From CAMAVH01 sp035714115 (GTDB lineage: Bacteria > Pseudomonadota > Alphaproteobacteria > SMXQ01), in contig DASTMO010000074.1 of the NCBI GenBank assembly GCA_035714115.1, positions 1 to 64,000 of the forward strand: a DNA stretch of 64,000 nt, read 5' to 3'. Below, one piece after another: positions 34,663-42,445 of the stretch (position 1 is the first letter of the stretch; each line of letters starts with the position of its first letter). Both the position numbers and the translations under genes were made by a program. The notes under the pieces were generated by a model. The model searched no databases and was not told the DNA's origin. It saw nothing but the letters and a program-made list of their open reading frames with translations.

Positions 34663-35481
34663 TCAGCGTTCGGCGATGTCGAGCAAGATGCCGTCGCAAT
34701 CGGCCAGACGATGCTGGCCGAGCGGGCAAGAGCGCTCGAAGAGCTTTTCAAGCGCGATGCCTTCCGGCCCGGTCGCGACCGGCGCCGGCGTCAGGCGCGG
34801 ATTGTTGTCGGCGATGGTCTGGATATCGCGCTTCACCGCCTCGACGCTCTCGACCTTGAAGCCGAAATGATCCATGCCCATCGTGATGATGCCGGTGCCG
34901 TCATAATCGGTGATGTCCCACGGCATGATGACCAGAGTCACGTGGCCGTCCGTCAGATAGTAGTTCGGGTCGTCGGCGCTCTTGGAGACGTTGGCCGGCG
35001 CCAGTTCGAAGACGTCGCGGAAGAATTCGGCGCTGAGTTCGGGATGCAGCACGCGGAAGGCCACATGATCGATATGGCGGTCGGCCGCTTGCTGGCTGTC
35101 CTCGTTGTCGACATAGACCGAAGTGCGGTTGCTCATGTTCTTCTGCGAGATGTCGAACATGATGCCGTTCGGATCGTGCGTGGTCACGCCGGCGAAGGGA
35201 CGCGTGGACGGGCGTTTGAGCCATTTCACGCTTTCGTACTTCTTCATGCGGGAATAGGCCGCCTCGGCGTCCTCGACCTGGATGCCGAAATGGTCGAGGC
35301 CGGCCCGCCGGCCCGCGCGGCGCGGATTGATGTTGAGGCCGACATAGCCGTCGCCGACCGTGACCGCGCGCGCCGGCCGGCTGTTCGCCGAGCCCTTCAT
35401 GCCAAACACCGCCTCGTAGAACTTGCACAGCTGCGCATAGTTATCGCTGACGATGGCGACATGATTGATCTTGGAAAACAT
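34663..35481 (-). CDS. Two-module VOC-fold protein, copy 4 (both metal sites complete)
   Basis: 272-residue cytoplasmic protein, and the only paralog with a full His-His-Asp set in both modules: His7 (INHVAI), His64 (LDHFGI) and Asp110 (DPNGIMFDI) in module 1; His139 (IDHVAFRV), His205 (MDHFGF) and Asp268 (DCDGILLDI) in module 2. It may therefore be closest to the ancestral catalytic form. GGGAG precedes the ATG. It is 14 nt downstream of the first TctC-type gene of the operon. Reaction unknown; extradiol-type oxygenation or lyase chemistry are both compatible with the fold. Confidence 0.85.
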   Translation of the reverse strand: MFSKINHVAIVSDNYAQLCKFYEAVFGMKGSANSRPARAVTVGDGYVGLNINPRRAGRRAGLDHFGIQVEDAEAAYSRMKKYESVKWLKRPSTRPFAGVTTHDPNGIMFDISQKNMSNRTSVYVDNEDSQQAADRHIDHVAFRVLHPELSAEFFRDVFELAPANVSKSADDPNYYLTDGHVTLVIMPWDITDYDGTGIITMGMDHFGFKVESVEAVKRDIQTIADNNPRLTPAPVATGPEGIALEKLFERSCPLGQHRLADCDGILLDIAER

Positions 35482-35495
35482 GCCCTCGGACTCCC

Positions 35496-36806
35496 TTACT
35501 CGCAGGCGATCAATGTGGCTTCGGTCTTATCGCCGGTATAGGTCACGGCGCAGGTCTGGCCGGCCTTCAGCGCGGCGCGATCCCCGTCCTTGCCGGCGAA
35601 TGTGACCTTGCTGCGCGCGCCGCTGAGCGTGGCGCTGTGGCTTTCGCCGCCGGCATTGAAGACGATCTCCCGGCCGCCTTCTTTGACTTCGGTCAATGCG
35701 GCCTTCACGGTTTGCGCGTCCGGCGTCTTCTTGCTGATCTGCAGACGGTCGGTGCGCTCGATGGCGGCCGAGGCCTTCTGAATCGTATCCTTCGGCAAGG
35801 CGTAGAGATGCTTGATCGTCTCTTCGATGCGCTTGCCCGACACATAGGAATATTCAAGCTTCACACGGTCGGCCTCGGCCTTGAAAGCCGGATCGGCCAT
35901 CGACTTGTCGAAGGCGTCGCGCAGCGCGGCAAGGCGATCCGCCGGAATGTTCTGCGGCGCGAGGAACGGCCGGCCCATCAGCTGCGGCGAGACGATGACC
36001 TCGACGATATCCTTGGTCTCCTTATCGGCCGCCAATTCGCTGAGCAGCGGCACGTCCGGCAGGGTTTCATGCTTATCGACGCCGATCTGCACCAGGAAAT
36101 TGAGCTTCTTCTCGGAAATCCAGTCGGGCTTAGTGGCGATGATCGAGGACACCGACCAGCCGCAACGGCCCTGCAGCTCACCGCGCTCGACCGCGAGCTG
36201 GATCGCGCCGCCGCTGTTGTAGCCGGTGATCAGCTTCATCTTGGTGTCGAACAGGTTGTTCAGCATGTTCGGCATGATGTCGGTATCGGACCCCGGCCCG
36301 AGGCCGCCGACGATGAAGGTCTGCGACTTCATGTCCTGGAAGCTCTTGACCGGCGTGGTGTGCCACGACGCGCAGACCGAGATTTCCGAGTTCATGCTGC
36401 CGATCCAGCCGAATTTCGACGGGTCGTATTTGATGCCCTGCGCGCCAAACAGCGGCGCGGTGGAAACGGCGCCGCGATGGATCAGCGCGAAGACGGTGCC
36501 GTCCTTCGGCGCGACATTGCCCATCCAGTTCGCCAGCACGACGCCGCCGGCGCCTTGCATATGCTGGGTGATGATGTTCGGCTTGCCCGGGAGATATTTT
36601 TCCATGAAGGGCACGAGCAGCTGCGCATAGGTCCCGTAGCCGCCGCCCTCGCCAGCCGACAGCATCAGCTTCATCGTCTTGCCCTTGTAGAACTTCTCGA
36701 TGGCGGACGGATCGTAAGACTGCGCCGATGCGCTCACGGCGCACAGCAGAACAGCGGCGGCGACAGCCCCGGCAAAGGCCGGGCGCGCAAAATGCGTGGC
36801 TCCCAT
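35496..36806 (-). CDS. TctC/Bug-type solute-binding protein, copy 3, with extra C-terminal domain
   Basis: 436 residues, first gene of the operon. A signal peptide (MGATHFARPAFAGAVAAAVL, cleavage near ASA-QS) is followed by the receptor fold with FYKGKTMKLMLSAGEGGGYG, HMQGAGGVVLANWM, VGGLGPGSDTDIMPNMLN and LAVERGELQGRCG. From about residue 351 an additional ~86-residue beta-rich domain is attached (REIVFNAGGESHSATL...GQTCAVTYTGDKTEATLIACE) with two cysteines that could form a disulfide. Neither paralog has this domain. The ATG at 36806 follows GGGAGGGAG; an upstream ATG at 36866 would spoil the signal peptide. The ligand is unknown. Confidence 0.87.
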   Translation of the reverse strand: MGATHFARPAFAGAVAAAVLLCAVSASAQSYDPSAIEKFYKGKTMKLMLSAGEGGGYGTYAQLLVPFMEKYLPGKPNIITQHMQGAGGVVLANWMGNVAPKDGTVFALIHRGAVSTAPLFGAQGIKYDPSKFGWIGSMNSEISVCASWHTTPVKSFQDMKSQTFIVGGLGPGSDTDIMPNMLNNLFDTKMKLITGYNSGGAIQLAVERGELQGRCGWSVSSIIATKPDWISEKKLNFLVQIGVDKHETLPDVPLLSELAADKETKDIVEVIVSPQLMGRPFLAPQNIPADRLAALRDAFDKSMADPAFKAEADRVKLEYSYVSGKRIEETIKHLYALPKDTIQKASAAIERTDRLQISKKTPDAQTVKAALTEVKEGGREIVFNAGGESHSATLSGARSKVTFAGKDGDRAALKAGQTCAVTYTGDKTEATLIACE

Positions 36807-36866
36807 AGGTGTCTCCCTCCCAGACGACGCGCCGCTTGAACGGTCTTGCGTCAAAAATGAGGGCAT

Positions 36867-36896
36867 ATATTACGCGCGGTTATCCCGCCCCGGCAA
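36867..36896 (-). promoter_or_regulatory. Probable promoter of the VOC/TctC operon
   Basis: Reading leftward, TTGCCG (complement of 36891-36896) and TAATAT (complement of 36867-36872) are separated by 18 bp. This places a start of transcription about 50 nt before the first gene of the operon at 36806. No operator dyad or adjacent regulator gene was found. Confidence 0.6.
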
Positions 36897-36963
36897 GCTA
36901 TGCAGCCCCTCGCAAGTGCTTAGAATAAAAGCAATTCCAGCATCGCGGGCTTCGCCGGTCAAA

Positions 36964-36978
36964 ATGCCCGAAGGGCGT
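36964..36978 (-). terminator. Possible terminator of the lpx operon after gloA
   Basis: GCCC and GGGC (36966-36976) form a short hairpin, followed on the minus strand by ATTTT. It lies about 25 nt after the gloA stop and before the promoter of the VOC/TctC operon. The stem is only 4 bp, so it is weak. Confidence 0.35.
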
Positions 36979-37001
36979 TTCGTTTATTTGATCGAGAGCC
37001 G

Positions 37002-37412
37002 TCAGGCCGGCTTTTTTTCAATCAATTCGATCTTGTACCCGTCGGGATCTTCGACGAACGCGATGACGCTGCCGCCATGGGCCATAGGGCCGGCAGGACG
37101 CGGGATTTTCACCCCTTCCTTGGCCAAGGCATCGCAGGCGGCGTAGACGTCCGGCACACCGAGCGCGAGATGGCCGAAACCGCTGCCGAGCGTGTAAGGC
37201 TCGGCCTGCTCCCAATTGTGCGTCAGTTCGATCACCGTGTTCGCCGCCTCATCGCCATAGCCGACGAAAGCCAAGGTGAACTTGCCCGAGGGATAATCCT
37301 TGCGGCGGAGCAATTGCATGCCGAGCAGACGGGTATAGAAATCGATGGATTTGTCGAGATCGCGCACACGGATCATCGTGTGCAGCATCCGCGCGCCAGC
37401 CAGTCCGCTCAT
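37002..37412 (-). CDS. gloA: Lactoylglutathione lyase (glyoxalase I)
   Basis: Converts the methylglyoxal-glutathione adduct to S-lactoylglutathione. The 136-residue single-chain VOC protein has the four expected metal ligands: His11 (MLHTMIRV), Glu62 (TVIELTHNW), His81 (GFGHLALGV) and Glu129 (DGYKIELIEKK). The start ATG overlaps the lpxB stop by 4 nt (ATGA) behind a GGAGAGAA site, so it is the last gene of the lipid A operon. It is clearly distinct from the four two-module VOC proteins next door, which lack the glutamate ligands. ATG at residue 9 is a possible alternative start. Confidence 0.96.
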   Translation of the reverse strand: MSGLAGARMLHTMIRVRDLDKSIDFYTRLLGMQLLRRKDYPSGKFTLAFVGYGDEAANTVIELTHNWEQAEPYTLGSGFGHLALGVPDVYAACDALAKEGVKIPRPAGPMAHGGSVIAFVEDPDGYKIELIEKKPA

Positions 37413-38611
37413 GTTCTCTCTCCTTCGCTCCGTCGCCGCCGCTCGATCGCGGTGCGCATCACCACTTCGGCCGCCATGTCGCTCGGCGGCGTGCCGCCGG
37501 CGCCGAGACGGCGCGCGACTTCGGCGCCGCCTTCGATTTGCCCCTGCCGCGCGGCGGGGTCAAGCAACAGCTTTGAGACGGCCGCGCTCAGTTCCGCCGG
37601 GTTGCAGCGATCCTGGAGAAACTCCGGAATCAACCCCTGTCCCAGAATCAGGTTCGGCAGACTGACATGGTTCACTTTGACCATGCGTTTGACGATCCAG
37701 CCGGTCAGACCGCTGACCTGATAGCCGACGACCGCCGGACAGCCGGCGACCGACAGTTCCAGCACCACGGTGCCCGACGCCGCCAGGGCCGCCGTCGAGG
37801 CTTTGAACGCGGCGAATTTCTCGGCATTGCCGGTGACGACGACGGCCGGCAGCTTCCAGTCGGCGACCGCGGCGCGCACCGTATTTTCGACATGGCCGAC
37901 CGTCGGCACGACGAGGCGCAAACCGGGGAAGCGTTCGGCCAACCGCGCGACGGTCTCGCCGAACACCGGCAAAAGACGCGTCACTTCGCTGCGCCGGCTG
38001 CCCGGCAGCACGCAAAGCAGCTGTTCGCCTGGGCCGATGCCATGACGGGCGCGGAAAGCCGCGCCGTCCGCCGCCGCGAGCTCGCCCTCGACGATGGGGT
38101 GGCCGATGAATGTGGTGGCCAAGCCGACGCGCTCGAAATAAGGCGGCTCGAACGGCAACAGCGCCAACAGATGATCGAGGAAGCCGGCAATCATTTTGGC
38201 GCGGCCGGGCCGCCAAGCCCAAACGGTGGGGGCGACGCAATGGATCAGCGGCACTCCGTCATGCTTGATGCGTTTGTGCACCCGAAAGGCGAAGGCCGGC
38301 ACGTCTATGCTCAAGAGCACGTCGGGCTTGAAGGCGCGAAAGGCCGCCACCGTCTCGCGCACCCGGCGGAAGATGCGCGGAGCGTGCGGGATCACCTCGA
38401 TGATCCCGAAAATCGCGAGATCGGAGATCGGGAACAAGCTTTGCATCCCCTGCTCCGCCATCGCTTCTCCGCCCAGCCCCGCGAACTCAACGCTGCGGCC
38501 TTCGGCGGCGGCGCGGCGGCGGATGGCGGCGATGATATGCGCGCCGAGCTGATCGCCCGACGGCTCGCCGGCCAGCATGAAAATGCGCAGCGGGCGCGAA
38601 GCTTCAGTCAT
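37409..38611 (-). CDS. lpxB: Lipid-A-disaccharide synthase
   Basis: Joins UDP-2,3-diacylglucosamine and 2,3-diacylglucosamine 1-phosphate into the lipid A disaccharide at the inner membrane. The 400-residue GT19 glycosyltransferase starts MTEASRPLRIFMLAGEPSGD and contains FAGLGGEAMAEQGMQSLFP, the membrane-associated ISDLAIFGIIEVIP, VWAWRPGRAKMI, LLPGSRRSEV-like LCVLPGSRRSE and PNLILGQGLIPEFLQ. The chosen ATG overlaps the lpxI end by 8 nt, and the stop overlaps gloA by 4 nt. Upstream codons in the same frame are antisense-like and unconserved. Confidence 0.97.
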   Translation of the reverse strand: MTEASRPLRIFMLAGEPSGDQLGAHIIAAIRRRAAAEGRSVEFAGLGGEAMAEQGMQSLFPISDLAIFGIIEVIPHAPRIFRRVRETVAAFRAFKPDVLLSIDVPAFAFRVHKRIKHDGVPLIHCVAPTVWAWRPGRAKMIAGFLDHLLALLPFEPPYFERVGLATTFIGHPIVEGELAAADGAAFRARHGIGPGEQLLCVLPGSRRSEVTRLLPVFGETVARLAERFPGLRLVVPTVGHVENTVRAAVADWKLPAVVVTGNAEKFAAFKASTAALAASGTVVLELSVAGCPAVVGYQVSGLTGWIVKRMVKVNHVSLPNLILGQGLIPEFLQDRCNPAELSAAVSKLLLDPAARQGQIEGGAEVARRLGAGGTPPSDMAAEVVMRTAIERRRRSEGERT

Positions 38612-39467
38612 TCGGGCTGACGCCGATGACGAACAGGCCGAGCTTGTCGGCAACGGCGGCGACCCCTTCGCGATCGAGCAGCAACGCCTGCCCCGCCTCC
38701 ACGGCGATGCCGCGCAGGCCGGCCTTGGCGGCGGCCTCGACCGTGCGCTTGCCGATGGTCGGCAGGTCGACGCGCTCTTCCTGGCCCGGCTTCTTGACCT
38801 TCGCCAGCACACCGCCCGGGCCTTCACGCTTGAGATCCGCGCAACGCGCCAGCAGAGCGTCGGTGCCCTCGATGGCTTCGACGCCGAGCACCAGCCCCTG
38901 CTGCACCACCGCGCCCTGGCCGACATCGAGCGCGCCAAGGCCGCGTGCGACCTTGAGAGCATGGCGAATATCGGTCCAGGCCGCTTCGTCGGGCGCCAGC
39001 TTGCCGACCAGGCCTTGCGGCATCAACAGATCGGTCAGCAGCGTTTCCGGCCCGAGCACGCGAAAGCCCTCGCCTTCCAGCTCGGCCACCACGGCGCGCA
39101 ACAGGCCGTCGTCACCCAACGCCTTGCCGGCGATCTTGGCCATGAACTTGGCGCCGCGGGCGTCCGGCATCAGGCCGACGAGCGAGGGGCGCTTCACGCG
39201 ACCGGCGAAGATCAGATCGCTGACGCCATGTTCGCGCAGCAGGTCGAGCATCTTGCCGACCTTGCCGAGGCGCACCGTGTCGTGCGCAACGGCGGACAGG
39301 ACCGCGGCGGGAATGTCCGCTTGGCCGTCGAGGGCGATGACATAAAGGGAGCGGCCGGACTTGCGGGCCGCGTCGATCAGACGGACGGGCAGATCGCCGC
39401 CGCCGGCGATGAGGCCGAGAGCGCCTTGAGAGCCGGCGCCGGACGCGGGGTTACTCACCGCCTCCAC
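38604..39467 (-). CDS. lpxI: UDP-2,3-diacylglucosamine diphosphatase LpxI
   Basis: Cleaves UDP-2,3-diacylglucosamine to lipid X and UMP; alphaproteobacteria use LpxI where enterics use the unrelated LpxH. The 287-residue protein (DUF1009) has an N-terminal LGLIAGGGDLPVRLIDAARK and a C-terminal LpxI domain with KVKKPGQEERVDLPTIG and AVEAGQALLLDREGV. Its start is uncertain: GTG at 39467 or GTG at 39458, both overlapping the end of lpxA. It lies between lpxA and lpxB in one operon, so consecutive lipid A steps are encoded together. Confidence 0.93.
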   Translation of the reverse strand: MEAVSNPASGAGSQGALGLIAGGGDLPVRLIDAARKSGRSLYVIALDGQADIPAAVLSAVAHDTVRLGKVGKMLDLLREHGVSDLIFAGRVKRPSLVGLMPDARGAKFMAKIAGKALGDDGLLRAVVAELEGEGFRVLGPETLLTDLLMPQGLVGKLAPDEAAWTDIRHALKVARGLGALDVGQGAVVQQGLVLGVEAIEGTDALLARCADLKREGPGGVLAKVKKPGQEERVDLPTIGKRTVEAAAKAGLRGIAVEAGQALLLDREGVAAVADKLGLFVIGVSPND

Positions 39468-40278
39468 CGAGGCCGTCTTTGCCCGCGCCGCCGTTGGCCG
39501 GAACGCAGAGGCCGCGCGAGGAATCCTTGCGCACGAAGGCCAGCACTTCGGCGACCAGCGGATTGGCCGGGAACAGCTTCTCGACGTCGTCGACGCGCTC
39601 CTGCAGCGTGCCCTCTTGGGCGAAGAGCAGGCGGTAAGCGGCGCGCAGCTGATGGATCGCTTCGCGGTCGAAGTTACGCCGCTTAAGGCCGACCAGATTG
39701 AGGCCGCCGAGATGAGCGCGATTGCCGATCACGGCGCCGTAAGGAATCACGTCGTTCTCGACGCCGGACATGCCGCCGATCATGGCGTGCGGCCCGATGC
39801 GCACGAACTGATGCACCGCCGCGCCGCCGCCGATCACGGCATAGTCGCCGATCTCGATATGGCCGCCGAGCAGCACGTTGTTGACGATGATGACATGGTT
39901 GCCGACGCGGCAATCGTGCGCGACATGGCAAGCGACCATCAGCAGGCAATCGTCGCCGATGCTCGTCAGCATCCCGCCGCCTTCGGTGCCGGGATTGATC
40001 GTCACGTTCTCGCGGATCACGGTTCGCGCGCCGATCTCCAGGCGGGACGGCTCGCCGTGAAACTTCAGATCCTGCGGCACATGGCCGATCGAGGCGAAGG
40101 GAAAGGCCTTGGTCTTGGCGCCGATCTTGGTGATGCCGGAGACCGCGACATGCGAGATCAGTTCGACGCCGTCGCCCAGTTCGACATCCTTGCCGACCGT
40201 GCAGAACGGACCGATGACGACGTCCTTGCCGAGTTTGGCGCCCGCCTCGATGACGGCGGTCGGATGGATGGAGCTCAT
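39451..40278 (-). CDS. lpxA: UDP-N-acetylglucosamine acyltransferase
   Basis: First committed step of lipid A synthesis: adds a 3-hydroxyacyl chain from ACP to UDP-GlcNAc. The 275-residue protein is a left-handed parallel beta helix of hexapeptide repeats from the start (IHPTAVIEAGAKLGKDVVIGPFC) to about residue 190, with the catalytic histidine region VACHVAHDCRVGNHVII. A helical C-terminus and a glycine-rich tail (GGAGKDGLGGGGE) follow. It is followed by lpxI with overlap and preceded by fabZ with a 13-nt gap. Confidence 0.97.
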   Translation of the reverse strand: MSSIHPTAVIEAGAKLGKDVVIGPFCTVGKDVELGDGVELISHVAVSGITKIGAKTKAFPFASIGHVPQDLKFHGEPSRLEIGARTVIRENVTINPGTEGGGMLTSIGDDCLLMVACHVAHDCRVGNHVIIVNNVLLGGHIEIGDYAVIGGGAAVHQFVRIGPHAMIGGMSGVENDVIPYGAVIGNRAHLGGLNLVGLKRRNFDREAIHQLRAAYRLLFAQEGTLQERVDDVEKLFPANPLVAEVLAFVRKDSSRGLCVPANGGAGKDGLGGGGE

Positions 40279-40291
40279 GCGGCGCGCCTGC

Positions 40292-40765
40292 TCAGCGATC
40301 GAGGATCATGGCGGCGTAGGTCGCCTCGGCGACCAACACGCCGTCGACCTTGGCCTCGGCCTTGAACTTCCAGACATTGCCGCGGTTGCGGTCCTTGGCA
40401 ACGTGGATGCGGATGCGATCGCCCGGCGTCACCGGCTTGCGGAAACGGGCGCTGTCGACCGACATGAAATAGACGAGCTTGCCCTCGAACTCCTTGCCGA
40501 GCGTGTGCACGACGAGAACGGCGGAGGTTTGCGCCATCGCCTCGATGATGAGAACGCCCGGCATGACCGGCTCGGACGGGAAATGCCCCTGAAAGAACGG
40601 CTCGTTGATCGTGACGTTCTTGATGCCCACGGCGCTTTCGCCGGCGATCACGTCTTCGACGCGGTCGATCATGAGGAACGGATAGCGATGCGGGATCATC
40701 TGCATGATGCGCTGCAGATCGATCGTCAGTCCCGTCTTCGCTTCGCTTTTGGTTTCAGCGTCCAT
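40292..40765 (-). CDS. fabZ: 3-hydroxyacyl-ACP dehydratase FabZ
   Basis: Dehydrates 3-hydroxyacyl-ACP in fatty-acid elongation, competing with LpxA for the same hydroxyacyl-ACP pool. The 157-residue hot-dog-fold protein has the catalytic histidine in IPHRYPFLMIDRV and the catalytic glutamate in PGVLIIEAMAQTSAVL. GHFPSEPVMPG is also conserved. It lies between lpxD and lpxA in the standard lipid A gene order. Confidence 0.97.
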   Translation of the reverse strand: MDAETKSEAKTGLTIDLQRIMQMIPHRYPFLMIDRVEDVIAGESAVGIKNVTINEPFFQGHFPSEPVMPGVLIIEAMAQTSAVLVVHTLGKEFEGKLVYFMSVDSARFRKPVTPGDRIRIHVAKDRNRGNVWKFKAEAKVDGVLVAEATYAAMILDR

Positions 40766-40786
40766 GACCTTCTTCGCTCTTTCTGC

Positions 40787-41860
40787 TTACGCTTGCCCGT
40801 CGTCGGGCGCGTCGTCGTTACGTCCGCCAAGGGCGCCGGGCGCCGGCGCCGCCTTGCCCATCAACGCGATGCGCGCCGCCTGGCGACGCCATTCACGGAT
40901 CGGCACGGCCGGATAGCCGCCGACCGCAACACCGGCCGGAATGTTGGAGTGGACACCGCTCTTGGCGGCGATCTGCACCCCCGAACCGATGTTCAGGTGT
41001 CCCGCCAGGCCGGCTTGACCGCCGACCACGACGTAATCTCCGAGCTTGGTGCTGCCTGAAATGCCGACTTGGGACACGATCACGCAGCCTCGGCCCATCT
41101 GCACGTTGTGCCCGATTTGCACCAAATTATCAATCATGCAGCCGTCGCCGATCACCGTGTCCGGCCCCGCGCCGCGGTCGATCGTGCTGTTCGCGCCGAT
41201 CTCCACATCGTTGCCGATAACGACGCGGCCGAGCTGCGGAATGCGCAGATGACCGTTGGGACCGCTGGCGAATCCGAAGCCGTCCTGGCCGATGCGCGCG
41301 CCCGTATAGATATAGACGCGATCGCCGAGCAGGCTATGCGTGACGCTGGCGCCGACGCCGATGACGCAATCGTCGCCGATGGTCACGCCCCCGCCGATCA
41401 CCGCATTGGCCGAAATGTGACAGCGCGCGCCGATCCGCGCCCCGGCGCCGATCGTCGCGCCGGGATCGACGCGGCAGCCCTCGCCCAGCGCCGCGGCCGG
41501 ATCGACCACGGCGGTCGCGGCAATGCCCGGCACGACCGCCGGGACCGGATGGAATGCGCGCGCGATCTTGGCGAAGGCAAGATAGGGCTCTTGCGACAGC
41601 AGCAGCGCCATGCCCGAAGGCGCACGCGCCGCATGAGCTTTGGCGACCACGCAGGCGCCCGCCCGGCTGGCGGCGAAGACATCGATGTAGCGGCGATTGT
41701 CGAGGAAGCTGACATGCTCCGGCGCCGCCATATCGAGCGGCGCAACATCGCGAATCACCTTGGCCGCATCGGCGCCGGCCGGAAGGCTGGCGCCGGCGAT
41801 CTCGGCCAATTGGCCTAGCGTGAACGGCCCTGCGACCGAGAAAAACCTCGGATCCGCCAT
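40787..41860 (-). CDS. lpxD: UDP-3-O-acylglucosamine N-acyltransferase
   Basis: Third step of lipid A synthesis: N-acylates UDP-3-O-acylglucosamine. The 357-residue protein has an N-terminal uridine-binding domain (LGQLAEIAGASLP; LDNRRYIDVFAASRAGACV) and a long hexapeptide-repeat beta helix (about 110-310) with the conserved catalytic stretch DNLVQIGHNVQMGRG. The C-terminus carries a short helix. It follows the Skp-like chaperone gene with only 4 nt between, in the bamA-skp-lpxD-fabZ-lpxA order common in proteobacteria. Confidence 0.97.
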   Translation of the reverse strand: MADPRFFSVAGPFTLGQLAEIAGASLPAGADAAKVIRDVAPLDMAAPEHVSFLDNRRYIDVFAASRAGACVVAKAHAARAPSGMALLLSQEPYLAFAKIARAFHPVPAVVPGIAATAVVDPAAALGEGCRVDPGATIGAGARIGARCHISANAVIGGGVTIGDDCVIGVGASVTHSLLGDRVYIYTGARIGQDGFGFASGPNGHLRIPQLGRVVIGNDVEIGANSTIDRGAGPDTVIGDGCMIDNLVQIGHNVQMGRGCVIVSQVGISGSTKLGDYVVVGGQAGLAGHLNIGSGVQIAAKSGVHSNIPAGVAVGGYPAVPIREWRRQAARIALMGKAAPAPGALGGRNDDAPDDGQA

Positions 41861-41864
41861 CGCC

Positions 41865-42440
41865 TCATCTGCCGGCGGGCTTGGGCGCGGCAGCCGGAGC
41901 AGACGCGGCCGGCGGCGGCACCTTCACCGAAGGCAAAGCCTTGTTGAGGCGGTTCATCACCTCGTCGGTCACTTCCATTGACGGGCTATTGTAGATCGTC
42001 TGGCTCTTGGGCAAAACGAGCGTGAACTTCCGCTCCTCCACCAACGCCGCGATGATCTTGTTCAGCGAGCCCTGCACCGTGCCCATCGCGGTGGAGACCG
42101 ACTTGTCGAGCTCGCGCTTGCGGTTCTCGACATCGCGCTGCAGGTTGCCGACACGCTGCTCGAAAGCGCGCCGCCGGTCGGCGAAGGCCTCGGCGGAAAT
42201 GATCGTGCGCTGCTTGTTGAGCTCCTGCTCGGCGGCGCGCAGCTCATTCTCCTGCTTGGTAATGTCGGCCTGATAGGTCGTGCGGAATTTGGCGATCTGA
42301 TCGCCGATCGATTTGGTCGGCAGCGAATCGCGCATGATGCGCTGCGTGTCGATGACCGCGATGCTCTGCTGCTGCGCAAAAGCCGGAACGGCCGTCGCGG
42401 CGAAGCCGGCAAGCACGAGGGGGAGAAGGAATTTACGCAT
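41865..42440 (-). CDS. OmpH/Skp-family periplasmic chaperone
   Basis: 191-residue periplasmic protein with a signal peptide (MRKFLLPLVLAGFAATAVPA, cleavage near AFA-QQ). A long charged coiled-coil region (about residues 45-130; ELRAAEQELNKQRTIISAEA, then KRELDKSVSTAMG) forms the tentacles that cradle unfolded outer-membrane proteins. The N-terminal strand IAVIDTQRIM is typical of the family. A proline/alanine-rich tail follows. It is 5 nt downstream of bamA, matching its role of feeding client barrels to the BAM complex. Usually named skp or ompH; the symbol is left open because only the family can be assigned. Confidence 0.9.
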   Translation of the reverse strand: MRKFLLPLVLAGFAATAVPAFAQQQSIAVIDTQRIMRDSLPTKSIGDQIAKFRTTYQADITKQENELRAAEQELNKQRTIISAEAFADRRRAFEQRVGNLQRDVENRKRELDKSVSTAMGTVQGSLNKIIAALVEERKFTLVLPKSQTIYNSPSMEVTDEVMNRLNKALPSVKVPPPAASAPAAAPKPAGR

Positions 42441-42445
42441 GGCGC

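Noticed and set aside
37000..37020. Hairpin AGCCG/CGGCT followed by seven T on the plus strand
   Set aside because: The T-run is the complement of the lysine codons at the end of gloA, and no plus-strand transcript reaches it.
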